Source: Criblamydia sequanensis CRIB-18 (GTDB lineage: Bacteria > Chlamydiota > Chlamydiia > Chlamydiales > Criblamydiaceae). From it: a stretch of DNA of 64,000 nucleotides. The translations under genes and the position numbers were made by a program. Below are positions 44,804 through 53,230 of the stretch, one piece after another (position 1 is the stretch's first letter; each line of letters opens with the position of its first letter). The DNA lies in contig NZ_CCEJ010000010.1 of the NCBI RefSeq assembly GCF_000750955.1, forward strand, positions 56,629-120,628. The letters are read 5' to 3'. The notes below the pieces were generated by a model, which saw only the letters and a list, made by a program, of their open reading frames with translations, was not told the origin of the DNA and made no database searches.

Positions 44804-45556
44804 CTATTTGTTATTTTTCAATGGAAAAATGCTTACATCAACTCCTGGAGAATATTGGATTGAATCAGGGGGGCCTTGCGGTTTAAAAAAATGATTGCTC
44901 TCAAAAAGATTTGTATTGGCAGTAAAAAAATCAGTTTGAGCTAAAGGATAGCTTTCATGATGCACTTGTCCTCTTTTCAATTGGTTTTTTACTGTTGTAT
45001 AAAGAATGTATCTCTCAACCAAAAAGAAATCTTGCGTCCCCGGCTTTGCAAGCCTGTTTTTTTCATTATTTTCTTTATAGCTGAAATTAAAAAAGGTTGA
45101 AGGGTTTGATTTTCTTTGTCCTGTGATATGAATTATTCCATTTTTAAATTCACTTTTTAGATCCGCTTGATGATAGGGTAAATGAAAGAAAGTTCGACCT
45201 CCAAAGGCAGCAAGCTTGCTATCGATATCCAAAGAATAAAACCAAACTCCTGGAACGCCCCTTTCATCATAGACATAGGTTCTTAAATTAATCTCTATGA
45301 AGTGAGATAACCCGGGGACTTTAGGCAAAAAAGGCGCTCTTAAGTTCTCAATGAAAAAGACCACAACACTTAAAAAAGCTTTCCCTTCATGAACATCCAC
45401 AAATAAGCCTTTCGGCAATGTTTTTTGAATCTCTTTAGGGTCATAAGCCCAATTTAAAAATAAGAGATGACGCCAATCTTGGTACATGCATGGAAATGGT
45501 CCAAGCTTTTTTGCTTTTAACCGATCTTCAATAGAGATATCCTTTTCAGATTGCAT
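44804..45556 (-). CDS. DUF2071/YqjF-family protein
   Basis: This 250-residue protein matches the YqjF-type family: WRHLLFLNWAYDPKEIQKTLP near the N-terminus, PGLSHFIEINLRTYVYDERG and GVWFYSLDID in the middle. The family is widespread and uncharacterised. It is soluble, with no signal peptide. It is transcribed alone, divergent from the gene at 45628. Confidence 0.85.
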   Translation of the reverse strand: MQSEKDISIEDRLKAKKLGPFPCMYQDWRHLLFLNWAYDPKEIQKTLPKGLFVDVHEGKAFLSVVVFFIENLRAPFLPKVPGLSHFIEINLRTYVYDERGVPGVWFYSLDIDSKLAAFGGRTFFHLPYHQADLKSEFKNGIIHITGQRKSNPSTFFNFSYKENNEKNRLAKPGTQDFFLVERYILYTTVKNQLKRGQVHHESYPLAQTDFFTANTNLFESNHFFKPQGPPDSIQYSPGVDVSIFPLKNNK

Positions 45557-45627
45557 TTTAAAACCGCTTTTAAGTAAAAAATAACGATTGCTTCTTAAAT
45601 CTTATTAATTTGAAAAAACATTTAGCT

Positions 45628-46074
45628 ATGGACTGTATAGAATCAAAGCTTCCAACTACTTTCACACACTATAAAGAAAGCATAACTTTTGCAAGCGAAG
45701 AAAGAGCGCAAACTATCCAAATGATAGCAGAGCGTATTTCTTCAATTTATGCAGAATTCCTGACTTTGAATAAGCATAATCCACGGGATAACACGTTAGT
45801 ATTTAAGGGTTTTCCGGAAAAGTTTCCTTCCCATGAAAACGTAATGGAGTTTCGTGAAGCTCTAAAGCAAGCTATTATTTCAAAAATAAACAAGAACCAT
45901 AGAGAAATTTTTTTAACAACTCTTAAATCACCGCAAGGACTTCTTAAAAAAGTCATTCTGAAATTGCCTTCCTTGAATGAAACCCCGATAGATAAATTTT
46001 TTCCGCAAAATGCCGGCACGACCCTTGAACATGACCCTTTTGAGAATACTTTCGCAATCAGAATAGACCCTTAA
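45628..46074 (+). CDS. Hypothetical protein
   Basis: This is a soluble protein of 148 residues if the ATG at 45628 (MDCIES) is used; a TTG at 45610 would add six residues. The middle has a helical charged stretch (EERAQTIQMIAERISSIYAE). I do not recognise it. It converges with the SnoaL-like gene, overlapping by 4 bases. Confidence 0.5.
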   Translation: MDCIESKLPTTFTHYKESITFASEERAQTIQMIAERISSIYAEFLTLNKHNPRDNTLVFKGFPEKFPSHENVMEFREALKQAIISKINKNHREIFLTTLKSPQGLLKKVILKLPSLNETPIDKFFPQNAGTTLEHDPFENTFAIRIDP

Positions 46075-46478
46075 CTGATCTGTTTTAACAAGTGGTTCAT
46101 ATCAAGATAAGCAGCATAATCAAAAATTTTGCCATCCCGGATGCGGTAAAGGGTAACACCCGCATAGGAAATAGGTTTATGGGTCGCTTGAATCCCTTTA
46201 AATTCACCGAGGTGAGTGCCTTTGGCACTCCAATGGATCATAACAAGATCCCCTTCCGCAATAATATCATTATTATTCACTTTTAAATCAGGAAACGCTT
46301 TTAACCAGGCCTGAATGACATCTTTCATGGGCTTTTGACCCAAAAAATCGCCAAGGAGGGTATGAATGACAATATTTGGCTCCAAAAACTCTTCCACTGC
46401 TGTTAAATCTTTTTTATCCCAAATACGGCAAGCATAAGATTTAGCGATAGCTTTAATGTCATTTGGATTGCAGTTCAT
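46071..46478 (-). CDS. SnoaL-like (ester-cyclase/NTF2-fold) protein
   Basis: This is a 135-residue single-domain NTF2-like protein with KDLTAVEEFLEPNIVIHTLL, GQKPMKDVIQAWLKAFPDLK and the terminal GVTLYRIRDGKIFDYAAYLD, matching SnoaL-like ester cyclases. The ATG at 46478 has GGA 9 bases upstream; the longer frame from 46553 only adds a hydrophobic leader without a site. The reaction is unknown. Confidence 0.85.
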   Translation of the reverse strand: MNCNPNDIKAIAKSYACRIWDKKDLTAVEEFLEPNIVIHTLLGDFLGQKPMKDVIQAWLKAFPDLKVNNNDIIAEGDLVMIHWSAKGTHLGEFKGIQATHKPISYAGVTLYRIRDGKIFDYAAYLDMNHLLKQIS

Positions 46479-46553
46479 GCTATGATTTCCTTCAAAAAAA
46501 ATTAGAATAAGAATCGCCTTCCTTATTCTAATCAAGACCTTTAAATCCATCAA

Positions 46554-46957
46554 CTTTTAAGAAACGCCCTAATCGATTAAATAATCGGGAACTAAATAAA
46601 AGGGTGTTTGCTTTTTTTGCTAAGAAACAACGAGTACAAAAGGCATGTATATTGGTCCTTTGATCCTGTAAACGTACTTAAATAAGAAAGAATTTCCGCA
46701 CTGTTTCTTTAACTTAAATGGCTTCATTAAAAAGTATGGGAAAGAAAAGGTCTTTAGAAATGGGCTTATGGCTTGTTTAACAAGGTTAAGACAAGCTGAA
46801 AATCGATTGCAAATAGAGCGGCCTTTTAAAGCAAATTTAATTGACCAATCGGTATTTGCTCAAAAATAAAAATTATTTATTTTTCTCACAATAAGGTTTA
46901 TAAAAAAAAACCGTAAACTTTTTTTATCAAGGTTTACGGTTTTTCCTATTGTTTTAG
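46554..46957. other. Region with no convincing gene
   Basis: About 400 bases without a supportable gene. A 33-codon plus-strand frame (46768-46869) has no RBS and no homologue that I recognise. The right part contains the terminator at 46902-46944. Confidence 0.5.
46902..46944 (-). terminator. Rho-independent terminator of the 46958 gene
   Basis: A 13-base stem (AAAAACCGTAAAC / GTTTACGGTTTTT) with a 13-base loop is followed by nine T residues on the minus strand, 14 bases past the stop codon. Confidence 0.85.
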
Positions 46958-47491
46958 TTAAAAAAGTCTTGGAACTTTTTTTGGTTCATTATCCACGTCA
47001 TTCGATGGAATTTCAATGAGATTGATATTTTGGATTATTTTCTCTTCGAGAGTTTTACCGGAATGACGAAGGTATCTCAATTCGGTGAAAACCACATTAA
47101 TGGTATCGGCCTGGAAAAGAGCCTCTGCACACTTTGTCTTTATTAAATGAGTACGGAGGGGATTTTGATTATGCGCATTAAAAAGAGCGCGAGGAACACT
47201 TGTTATTAAGCGGATTGGAAGAGTTAGCAAGTCTAATAAAATTGCTCCTGCAACAGCTATCACCTTTTTAAAAGATCCATTCGCTTTTACCCCATGATTA
47301 AGCGTCGTAGGCAAGAATAAATCTTTATTGAAATTGGAAAGATTATTGGTTCTTACAGGTATTAAAGCTGCCGGCAGAAGAGAAACTTTGCTGGAGGATA
47401 CGAATTTTGATTTTAAAATTTCAGCGTCTTCTTTTGTAACATCAAATTTTTGCGCCACGCCTTCGAAAGAATAATTGACTGTATATGTCAT
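46958..47491 (-). CDS. Paralogue pair 1, copy B: hypothetical membrane protein
   Basis: This 177-residue protein shares a strongly conserved central core with the neighbouring 176-residue copy: SKVSLLPAALIPVRTNNLSN, then a hydrophobic stretch VAGAILLDLLTLPIRLITSV and PRALFNAHNQNPLR, about 75% identical by eye. The N- and C-terminal parts differ. One membrane segment is likely. It has its own terminator. Function unknown; the family looks lineage-specific. Confidence 0.65.
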   Translation of the reverse strand: MTYTVNYSFEGVAQKFDVTKEDAEILKSKFVSSSKVSLLPAALIPVRTNNLSNFNKDLFLPTTLNHGVKANGSFKKVIAVAGAILLDLLTLPIRLITSVPRALFNAHNQNPLRTHLIKTKCAEALFQADTINVVFTELRYLRHSGKTLEEKIIQNINLIEIPSNDVDNEPKKVPRLF

Positions 47492-47603
47492 TTTAACTCC
47501 TAATAATTATTAATTTTATTAATTAAAAACAAACAATATAGCCAATAAAAAATATAATTAAAAGGATTTTAGCGTAAGAAAACTAAATTATAAAATAGGC
47601 AAT

Positions 47604-47636
47604 AAAAAAACCTATAAAAGTAAACTTTTATAGGTT
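47604..47636 (-). terminator. Rho-independent terminator of the 47667 gene
   Basis: A perfect 12-base stem (AACCTATAAAAG / CTTTTATAGGTT) with a 4-base loop is followed by seven T residues on the minus strand. Confidence 0.85.
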
Positions 47637-47666
47637 AGGTTTATTTAATCTATTTTCTTAAAGCGA

Positions 47667-48197
47667 TTATGGGTATGTCCACTCTTCATAACGAGCAGCT
47701 TCAACGTAATTAGGAGTTTGAACTAAATTTAAATTTTGTTTGAGTACATATAATGTAGTTTGCTTAAATTCATCTTGATACTGATACTTAAATTCAATTT
47801 TAATTGTATCTTGATCTGTATAATCTTTGCTGAATCTTTCTTCGATTAAGATTTTGCGTAATGGGTTTTGAAATACCGCGTTACATAATGCTCTTGGAGC
47901 ACTCGTTACCAAACGAATAGGAAGCGTTAGCAAATCCAATAAAATTGCACCCGCAACAGCCATTACTTTTTTGAAAGTGCCTTGTGTGTTAACAGCATGA
48001 TTTAGAGTAGTTGGTAAGAAAAAATCCTTACTGAAATTAGAAAGATTATTAGTTCTAACAGGTGTTAATGTAGCCGGAAGTAAGGACACTCTGCTTGATG
48101 AAATCAGGTTTGTTCTTAGGGCACGTGCCTGGTCTAAACCTAGAGGTAGTTCACAGGGGCCTGCATCGTCTAACGTATTTACGGTAATTGAACTCAT
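47667..48197 (-). CDS. Paralogue pair 1, copy A: hypothetical membrane protein
   Basis: This is the 176-residue partner of the 46958 gene, with the same central core (RVSLLPATLTPVRTNNLSNF, VAGAILLDLLTLPIRLVTSA, PRALCNAVFQNPLR) and different ends. Differing ends on a constant core suggest divergence for different partners. One hydrophobic segment, no signal peptide. It has its own leader and terminator, so the two copies are separately transcribed. Confidence 0.65.
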   Translation of the reverse strand: MSSITVNTLDDAGPCELPLGLDQARALRTNLISSSRVSLLPATLTPVRTNNLSNFSKDFFLPTTLNHAVNTQGTFKKVMAVAGAILLDLLTLPIRLVTSAPRALCNAVFQNPLRKILIEERFSKDYTDQDTIKIEFKYQYQDEFKQTTLYVLKQNLNLVQTPNYVEAARYEEWTYP

Positions 48198-48301
48198 TTT
48201 TTAACTCCAACTGAATTTACTTTTTAAAGGCTTAAATATTATTAAGTTTTAATAAACTATAGATATTAAACTAAATCATCAATAAAACTCTAGTTTATTT
48301 T

Positions 48302-48321
48302 ATAAAACCGATAAATCGGGT
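48302..48321 (-). terminator. Possible terminator of the 48325 gene
   Basis: A short stem ACCGA/TCGGGT with a 4-base loop lies just past the stop, followed on the minus strand by TTTTATAAAAT. The stem is short, so the call is tentative. Confidence 0.4.
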
Positions 48322-48324
48322 CTA

Positions 48325-48825
48325 TTATTCGCGCGAATACCAACGATCCGGGTTTTTTCTTGAAGGTTCAGGAAGAGGTAATTTTCCAAAGGATTCTTGA
48401 TATTGATTTCCTGTGTAGTAATAATAAAATCTTCTTTCAGAACCCATTTCCCAAATAAAACGTTCTCCTTTGTTGTTGCTGATAATCAATCCAAGGGTTG
48501 TAAAGAAACTTCGGATAAAGCAAATGATTTTAGTAATAAAATTTTTATTAGTCATTCGCTTGTCATGGTCCGCATAGATTTTATCCGTAAGCTTCACGAC
48601 TTCCCTGCCCGCTAATCGCTCTTTCTTTGAAAACTCAAAACTTTTATTTATAAGAGAACGGCTGACCCGGCAAGCGGCATCAATATCCACTGTCCCAGTA
48701 TAGCCTTCCGCATAGAGATATTGCGTTCCAAAAAATGAAACTTCTTCTTTTACCTTTTTAAGAAGGGTTGACCACTCTTCAAAAGAAGAAACATTTGCAA
48801 AAGCAGTTTTTATTTCAACAGTCAT
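48325..48825 (-). CDS. Paralogue pair 2, copy B: hypothetical protein
   Basis: This 166-residue protein is a near-duplicate of the gene just upstream (both begin MTVE.KTAFANVSSFEEW and share FFGTQYLY, DIDAA/DIHAA, SLINK.FEF, DKRM..KNFITKIICFIRS and PDRWYS). One hydrophobic stretch near residues 95-115 (FITKIICFIRSFFTTLGLII) may touch a membrane. Function unknown. The 30-base gap to copy A suggests a shared transcript. Confidence 0.65.
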   Translation of the reverse strand: MTVEIKTAFANVSSFEEWSTLLKKVKEEVSFFGTQYLYAEGYTGTVDIDAACRVSRSLINKSFEFSKKERLAGREVVKLTDKIYADHDKRMTNKNFITKIICFIRSFFTTLGLIISNNKGERFIWEMGSERRFYYYYTGNQYQESFGKLPLPEPSRKNPDRWYSRE

Positions 48826-48855
48826 AGAAGTTCCTATATTTTAAGCCGCAATTTC

Positions 48856-49374
48856 TCAAAAGCCCTGGCTGTAATATTCATTTGAATACCACCGATCCGG
48901 ATCTGTCTTTATGGGTTCGAGATCAGGTAATTTACCCCACAATTTTGTATATTGAGTTTTTGTGTAGTAAAGATGGAAATTTTTATTCGAGTCCATTTCC
49001 CACTTAAAACGTTCCCCTTTGTCATTTCTGATCATCATACCAAGAAGTGTAAAAATACTTCGGATAAAGCAAATGATTTTTGTAATAAAATTTTTACTCC
49101 TCATTCGCTTGTCATTATCCTTATAAAGTTCATCCGTAAGATGCACTACAGTTTTTCCAACTAATCTCTCCTTCATTGTAAATTCAAAATTTTTATTTAT
49201 AAGAGAAGCGCTGATCCGGGAAGCCGCATGGATATCCATGGTTCCCTTATAGCCTACGACGTAGAGATATTGAGTTCCAAAAAAAGAAACCTCTTCTTTT
49301 ACTTCTTTAAGAAGAGTAAACCATTCTTCAAAAGAAGAAACGTTTGCAAAAGCAGTTTTTAATTCAACAGTCAT
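48856..49374 (-). CDS. Paralogue pair 2, copy A: hypothetical protein
   Basis: This is the 172-residue partner of the 48325 gene, with most of the conserved core kept and a slightly longer C-terminus (NEYYSQGF). It ends 30 bases before copy B, and its start lies 15 bases after the stop of the 49390 gene, so three genes on the minus strand (with 50943) probably share a transcript. Function unknown. Confidence 0.65.
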   Translation of the reverse strand: MTVELKTAFANVSSFEEWFTLLKEVKEEVSFFGTQYLYVVGYKGTMDIHAASRISASLINKNFEFTMKERLVGKTVVHLTDELYKDNDKRMRSKNFITKIICFIRSIFTLLGMMIRNDKGERFKWEMDSNKNFHLYYTKTQYTKLWGKLPDLEPIKTDPDRWYSNEYYSQGF

Positions 49375-49389
49375 AGGTTCCTTAAGTTC

Positions 49390-50955
49390 TTATATCTTTA
49401 TATGGACCGGGTTAGCTATGTAGTAGGCCGGTTTTCTCGTAAACGATTTCGTTTCTGTTGCAATTAACCCTCCAAAGGTCCACTTCAACTCCACCCCGAT
49501 AATCTTTAACTTTTTCCTTGCCCATGTACAGCAATTATCTGCACCATCGCTAAAAAATGAATCCGAACCAAAGATAGAAAATTTAGTGTTCTTAGCGTCT
49601 CTCTCTTTTGCTATGTCAGCAAGCATTTTTTGGACAAGATTTGCCGGCTTAACCCAAATTTCTGTTCGCTCATCGTATTTTAAATCTTGAGGATGAACTA
49701 AGGGGTGAGATTTTATATTATTTTCACTAATCAGATGGGAGATGTAGACAAACGGTTGCCCTTTTTTTGTCTTTCTTAAGCTGCCATCGCTTATGCCTTC
49801 CGTAACAAGCTCTGTGTGCTGACCTGAAAAACCTTGATAGCAAATTAAAGTGACTGCCCAGCGAAATTTACTCACTCGGACAGAGGGGTCAAAATAACTT
49901 GGATACGTCATAGGCTCAACCAAGATAAAAAAAGGAGAAATTTTTTTAACAATTTCTTCTACTTTACTTGAAAGATGATCGCTATTCGCCAATAATTTTT
50001 TTTCGGATCTGCCGCCCTCTTGATCTATAAACTCATATCGTTTTTTTCTTTGGGCAACACATTTATAAGATTGGTATGTAAATCCGGGATTTTTTAAATC
50101 TTCTTCTGAAACTTTGCCCTCAAAACAATTATTTACAGCATACACAGCAAAAAGACCCTTTGTCTCCTTCCACCGAAGGACCTGTTTGGGAATGGTTTTA
50201 TTTCCCTCCTTTACGGAATAAACAACGAGCTCTTCTGTTGTTATGGGGTTTTGGTATTTTAATAATTTTCTTGTAATGGCTTTTATTCGAGCCTCATAAA
50301 CATCGACATGCCCAGGGCTTTGCTTTGTCGAAAGCTTATTTCTTTTTTTTGCATCCTCATCGACTTTCTCAATTCTTTTATTGAGATCATATTCTGAGGG
50401 TTCTATTTCCTGAGATTCTTGCTCGGCTCCCAAAGGCCCGGAAACCCTAATTATCTTCTTTATTAAAAAATCTTCTGAGAAACTTTCTAAGGTTTGATTA
50501 GTAGTAGTTTCTTTCAAGGTTTCAAATAAGTCCCAAGTCTCCTTGTGGCAATCTGAGGAAACAAAAGTGGCTGAAAAATTTTGCCAGCAAGTGGTTTTTG
50601 TGTTCTTATCGAACACTTGCCAAATAGGCCCTTTTTTGTCTTTTAGAAGAGTTAAGGTAAAAGACCCCAAATCCACTCTCGCTACCGGCTCGCAAAATCC
50701 TATCGTTTCATGATCAAGAAAGTACACTTCTTGACGAGAGACAATCTCAATTACTTTGTCTATGGGTAATTGTTTAGGGAAAGGAAGCTCTCCTCTGATA
50801 GAGGGCCCTTCCGAAGGCACAATTTCATGAAAAAGTTGATCTGCCTTTCTTACCAATTTAACTTCAATTTCATTGACTTTCCATCTATGAAGACAAATTT
50901 CCTGTTCCGGAAAAGGAACGCTTCCAAGCAATGGGTTTAAAATTAATCCTTCCAT
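49390..50955 (-). CDS. Large hypothetical protein with a His...Asn-Cys signature
   Basis: This 521-residue protein has no recognised full-length homologue. The C-terminal region has His380 (FSGQHTELVTEG), then, 94 residues later, Asn474-Cys475-Cys476-Thr-Trp in GADNCCTWARKKLKIIGVEL. A His followed by a later Asn-Cys pair is the arrangement of permuted papain-like (NlpC/P60, LRAT-like) enzymes, but this is inference. No signal peptide is seen. The start codon lies inside the 3' end of the upstream gene, implying translational coupling. Confidence 0.6.
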   Translation of the reverse strand: MEGLILNPLLGSVPFPEQEICLHRWKVNEIEVKLVRKADQLFHEIVPSEGPSIRGELPFPKQLPIDKVIEIVSRQEVYFLDHETIGFCEPVARVDLGSFTLTLLKDKKGPIWQVFDKNTKTTCWQNFSATFVSSDCHKETWDLFETLKETTTNQTLESFSEDFLIKKIIRVSGPLGAEQESQEIEPSEYDLNKRIEKVDEDAKKRNKLSTKQSPGHVDVYEARIKAITRKLLKYQNPITTEELVVYSVKEGNKTIPKQVLRWKETKGLFAVYAVNNCFEGKVSEEDLKNPGFTYQSYKCVAQRKKRYEFIDQEGGRSEKKLLANSDHLSSKVEEIVKKISPFFILVEPMTYPSYFDPSVRVSKFRWAVTLICYQGFSGQHTELVTEGISDGSLRKTKKGQPFVYISHLISENNIKSHPLVHPQDLKYDERTEIWVKPANLVQKMLADIAKERDAKNTKFSIFGSDSFFSDGADNCCTWARKKLKIIGVELKWTFGGLIATETKSFTRKPAYYIANPVHIKI

Positions 50956-51338
50956 TTAACAACATTTCCTGTCGGCTGGTAGGTTATCCTTTGAAGCGCT
51001 CCGGCTGCATTGTGAACATGCACAGCTCTCATTTCAGGAAGCCCAACACGCGCAGCTTGCTTAAGTGTTTTGGAGCATTCTTCAGTTGTGCTAATCATCG
51101 ATTGGCAGGTGCTTTTTGAAGACCAAAAAGAGCCTTTGGAAGTTTGTTTAGAGGGATATAAGGAGACATCAACTGAAGAGCCAAGAGAATTAGAATTGTT
51201 GCTGAAGCAATTTTTTACTTTTTTTCCAACTTCCTCCATCGCTTTGTCAGTGTTCTTTGCTATTTGATCAAAATTATCATCAAAGGCGTTAGTTTCAAAA
51301 AAGAAATAGGAAGGTTTTCCATCAGCGGCAGTCGTCAT
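50943..51338 (-). CDS. Hypothetical protein coupled to the 49390 gene
   Basis: This 131-residue soluble protein is rich in Ser, Thr, Asn and Lys (NCFSNNSNSLGSS, SKQTSKGSFWSSKSTCQS). It ends 13 bases inside the start of the large His...NC protein, so the two are translated together, suggesting a partner such as a chaperone, immunity factor or co-effector. The sequence itself gives no function. Confidence 0.55.
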   Translation of the reverse strand: MTTAADGKPSYFFFETNAFDDNFDQIAKNTDKAMEEVGKKVKNCFSNNSNSLGSSVDVSLYPSKQTSKGSFWSSKSTCQSMISTTEECSKTLKQAARVGLPEMRAVHVHNAAGALQRITYQPTGNVVKWKD

Positions 51339-51886
51339 AGTGAGTCCCCTTTAAGAGTTAATAAAATGAAAATCTCAAAAGGGAACTACATTAAAGAAAA
51401 TTTAATATTTATCACATTAAAATATTATTTTTTTAGAATTAAATATATTGATTTTTTTAAAACTAGAATTTTCTAGCGCCATTAAAAGATTGAGTGTTTC
51501 TTAGATCTTCACCCTGATCAAATTCCCCATATTAGGAAGCCCTCCTAAATTGATAAGCTTCCGATCTCTCACGGCAAATAAGCTCAACCATTGAATTTAA
51601 AATTAATTATTGATTTCTTTTTCTTACCGGGACAAGGTATCATTTTTTTTGGTCGTTTTTCTTGAAGTTCTAGCTTGAAAAGTAAGCTGCAGGGGCGATG
51701 CGGGATTTTAAAACCACTCCGGGATAATTTCTCAAGGATTTTCCCTCATCCTTTCAATCTAAAAAACATAAAATTTACATGCTAAAAAGAGAGGTGAAAG
51801 AATTATAGGGAGTCTGCTATAGTTCTCAGTACTTCTTTTCAAAAAAGAAGATTTTTTTGCAATTTATTTTATAATAAGGCTGACCT
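51339..51886. other. Intergenic region without a convincing gene
   Basis: About 550 bases between divergent genes. A short minus-strand frame near 51480-51590 is interrupted by stops and has no recognised match. Promoters of both neighbours should lie here, but none stands out. Confidence 0.5.
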
Positions 51887-52339
51887 ATGACAAATTATAC
51901 TTTGATTGAAAAACCGGAAATGATCCTCGTCGGCATCGAATGCCGAACTTCAAATAATCCGGAAGCCGGACCAAAAGATATACCTCTTCTCTGGCAAAAG
52001 TTTTATCAAGATAATATCGTCAGCAAAATCCCAAATAAGTCATCCACAGAAATTATTGCTTTATACTGCGATTATGAAACGGATGCTACCGGCGAATACA
52101 CAGTCATTATTGGATGCCCTGTCACCTCCGTTGAAAAGCTATCAAAAAAATTGGTTTCTAAAATTATTCCGGCTTCCAAATACGCTCATTTTTCAGCTAT
52201 TGGCGAGTTTCCTGAAAGTTTGATTTCTACTTGGAATCAAATATGGCAAACCAAGCTTCCAAGAACCTATACGGGTGATTTTGAAGTTTATGGTGAAAAA
52301 GCTCCAAATGAGGTTGATCTTTTCATCGCTGTCCAATAA
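51887..52339 (+). CDS. GyrI-like/effector-binding domain protein
   Basis: This 150-residue single-domain protein resembles the GyrI-like small-molecule-binding domain (the AraC effector-binding domain found alone): PEMILVGIECRTSNN, LYCDYETDATGEYTVIIGC, and YAHFSAIGEFPESL with FEVYGEKAPNEVDLFIAV at the end. Stand-alone members bind small molecules or regulators. No DNA-binding domain is present. The gene has an isolated leader and precedes a tiny leader peptide and a methyltransferase. Confidence 0.8.
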   Translation: MTNYTLIEKPEMILVGIECRTSNNPEAGPKDIPLLWQKFYQDNIVSKIPNKSSTEIIALYCDYETDATGEYTVIIGCPVTSVEKLSKKLVSKIIPASKYAHFSAIGEFPESLISTWNQIWQTKLPRTYTGDFEVYGEKAPNEVDLFIAVQ

Positions 52340-52375
52340 AATATAAAAATTATTTTTCACTTGAGAGCAGCAAAT

Positions 52376-52462
52376 ATGAACTTTAAAAAGATTATTTTAT
52401 CTCTTATCTTAATCTCTCAATTTTCACTATTTGCTGACGAATCTTATTGGATTTGGATTTAG
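52376..52462 (+). CDS. Tiny ORF encoding a signal-peptide-like sequence
   Basis: A 28-codon frame (MNFKKIILSLILISQFSLF, then ADESYWIWI) with GAGAG upstream encodes a textbook signal peptide plus 8 residues. It may be a secreted micropeptide or the leftover of a truncated gene. The methyltransferase starts 9 bases after it. Confidence 0.35.
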   Translation: MNFKKIILSLILISQFSLFADESYWIWI

Positions 52463-52471
52463 TGAGAGCTT

Positions 52472-53230
52472 ATGTTCCATAATTCAGAAATGCAAAGGCG
52501 CTGGGCCATAGCTTTCCTTGCGCCTCATCTCCAAAAGCTCTCAGGCAATGAAAAAATTCTAGACATCGGTTGCGGGGATGGTAAGATCACAGCCGATGTT
52601 TCCCGATTTGTAAAAGAGGGTGAAGTTCTCGGTATCGACCCCTCTTTGGCAATGATCGAATGGGGAAAAAAACAATTCTCATCTCAAGAGTACCCGAATC
52701 TTAAATTTCAACTGGGGGGCTTTTTATCCCCGAGCTTAGGTTCTTCTTTCGATCTTATTTATTCCACGGCGGCTTTACAGCACTGCACCGATCAACTGTC
52801 AGCTTTTAAAAATTTAGCCTCCCTTTTAAAACCTGAAGGCAAGCTTCTTGTGATGATCCCGGCTTTTAATAACGCTTATCTTAAAAAAGCCATTATCAAT
52901 GTAGAAAAAGACTCAAGATGGTCTCCTTATTTTAAAGATCATAAACCCCGTAAATTTTTCTCCATAGAAGAAGCTAAAAAGTACATTTTAACAACAGGTT
53001 TTACTCCCATAAGAATAGAAAATATCGAAACGATAGACCCTTTTGTCGATCGACAAGAGCTTCTTAGTTTTTTTATGGGAACTTTCCCGGCTTTAGTTCC
53101 TAAAGAATGCGCTCTAGATTTTTACAATGAATGGATAGATGAATACTTTCGATTGCTTCCTGAAGCCTTTCATGACGGGATTATTGAAGCTCGCTTTGGA
53201 AGAATTGAGATTGAAGCTATAAAACTATGA
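52472..53230 (+). CDS. Class I SAM-dependent methyltransferase
   Basis: This 252-residue protein has motif I ILDIGCGDGKITADV, VLGIDPSLAMIEWGKK, FDLIYSTAALQHC and LASLLKPEGKLLVMI, similar to trans-aconitate/malonyl-acyl-carrier methyltransferases. The acceptor is unknown. Its stop overlaps the start of the GrpB-GNAT gene by 4 bases (ATGA), so the two are coupled. Confidence 0.88.
   Translation: MFHNSEMQRRWAIAFLAPHLQKLSGNEKILDIGCGDGKITADVSRFVKEGEVLGIDPSLAMIEWGKKQFSSQEYPNLKFQLGGFLSPSLGSSFDLIYSTAALQHCTDQLSAFKNLASLLKPEGKLLVMIPAFNNAYLKKAIINVEKDSRWSPYFKDHKPRKFFSIEEAKKYILTTGFTPIRIENIETIDPFVDRQELLSFFMGTFPALVPKECALDFYNEWIDEYFRLLPEAFHDGIIEARFGRIEIEAIKL

Noticed and set aside
46768..46869. 33-codon plus-strand frame
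   Set aside because: No RBS, no recognised match and too short; the surrounding 400 bases show no coding bias.
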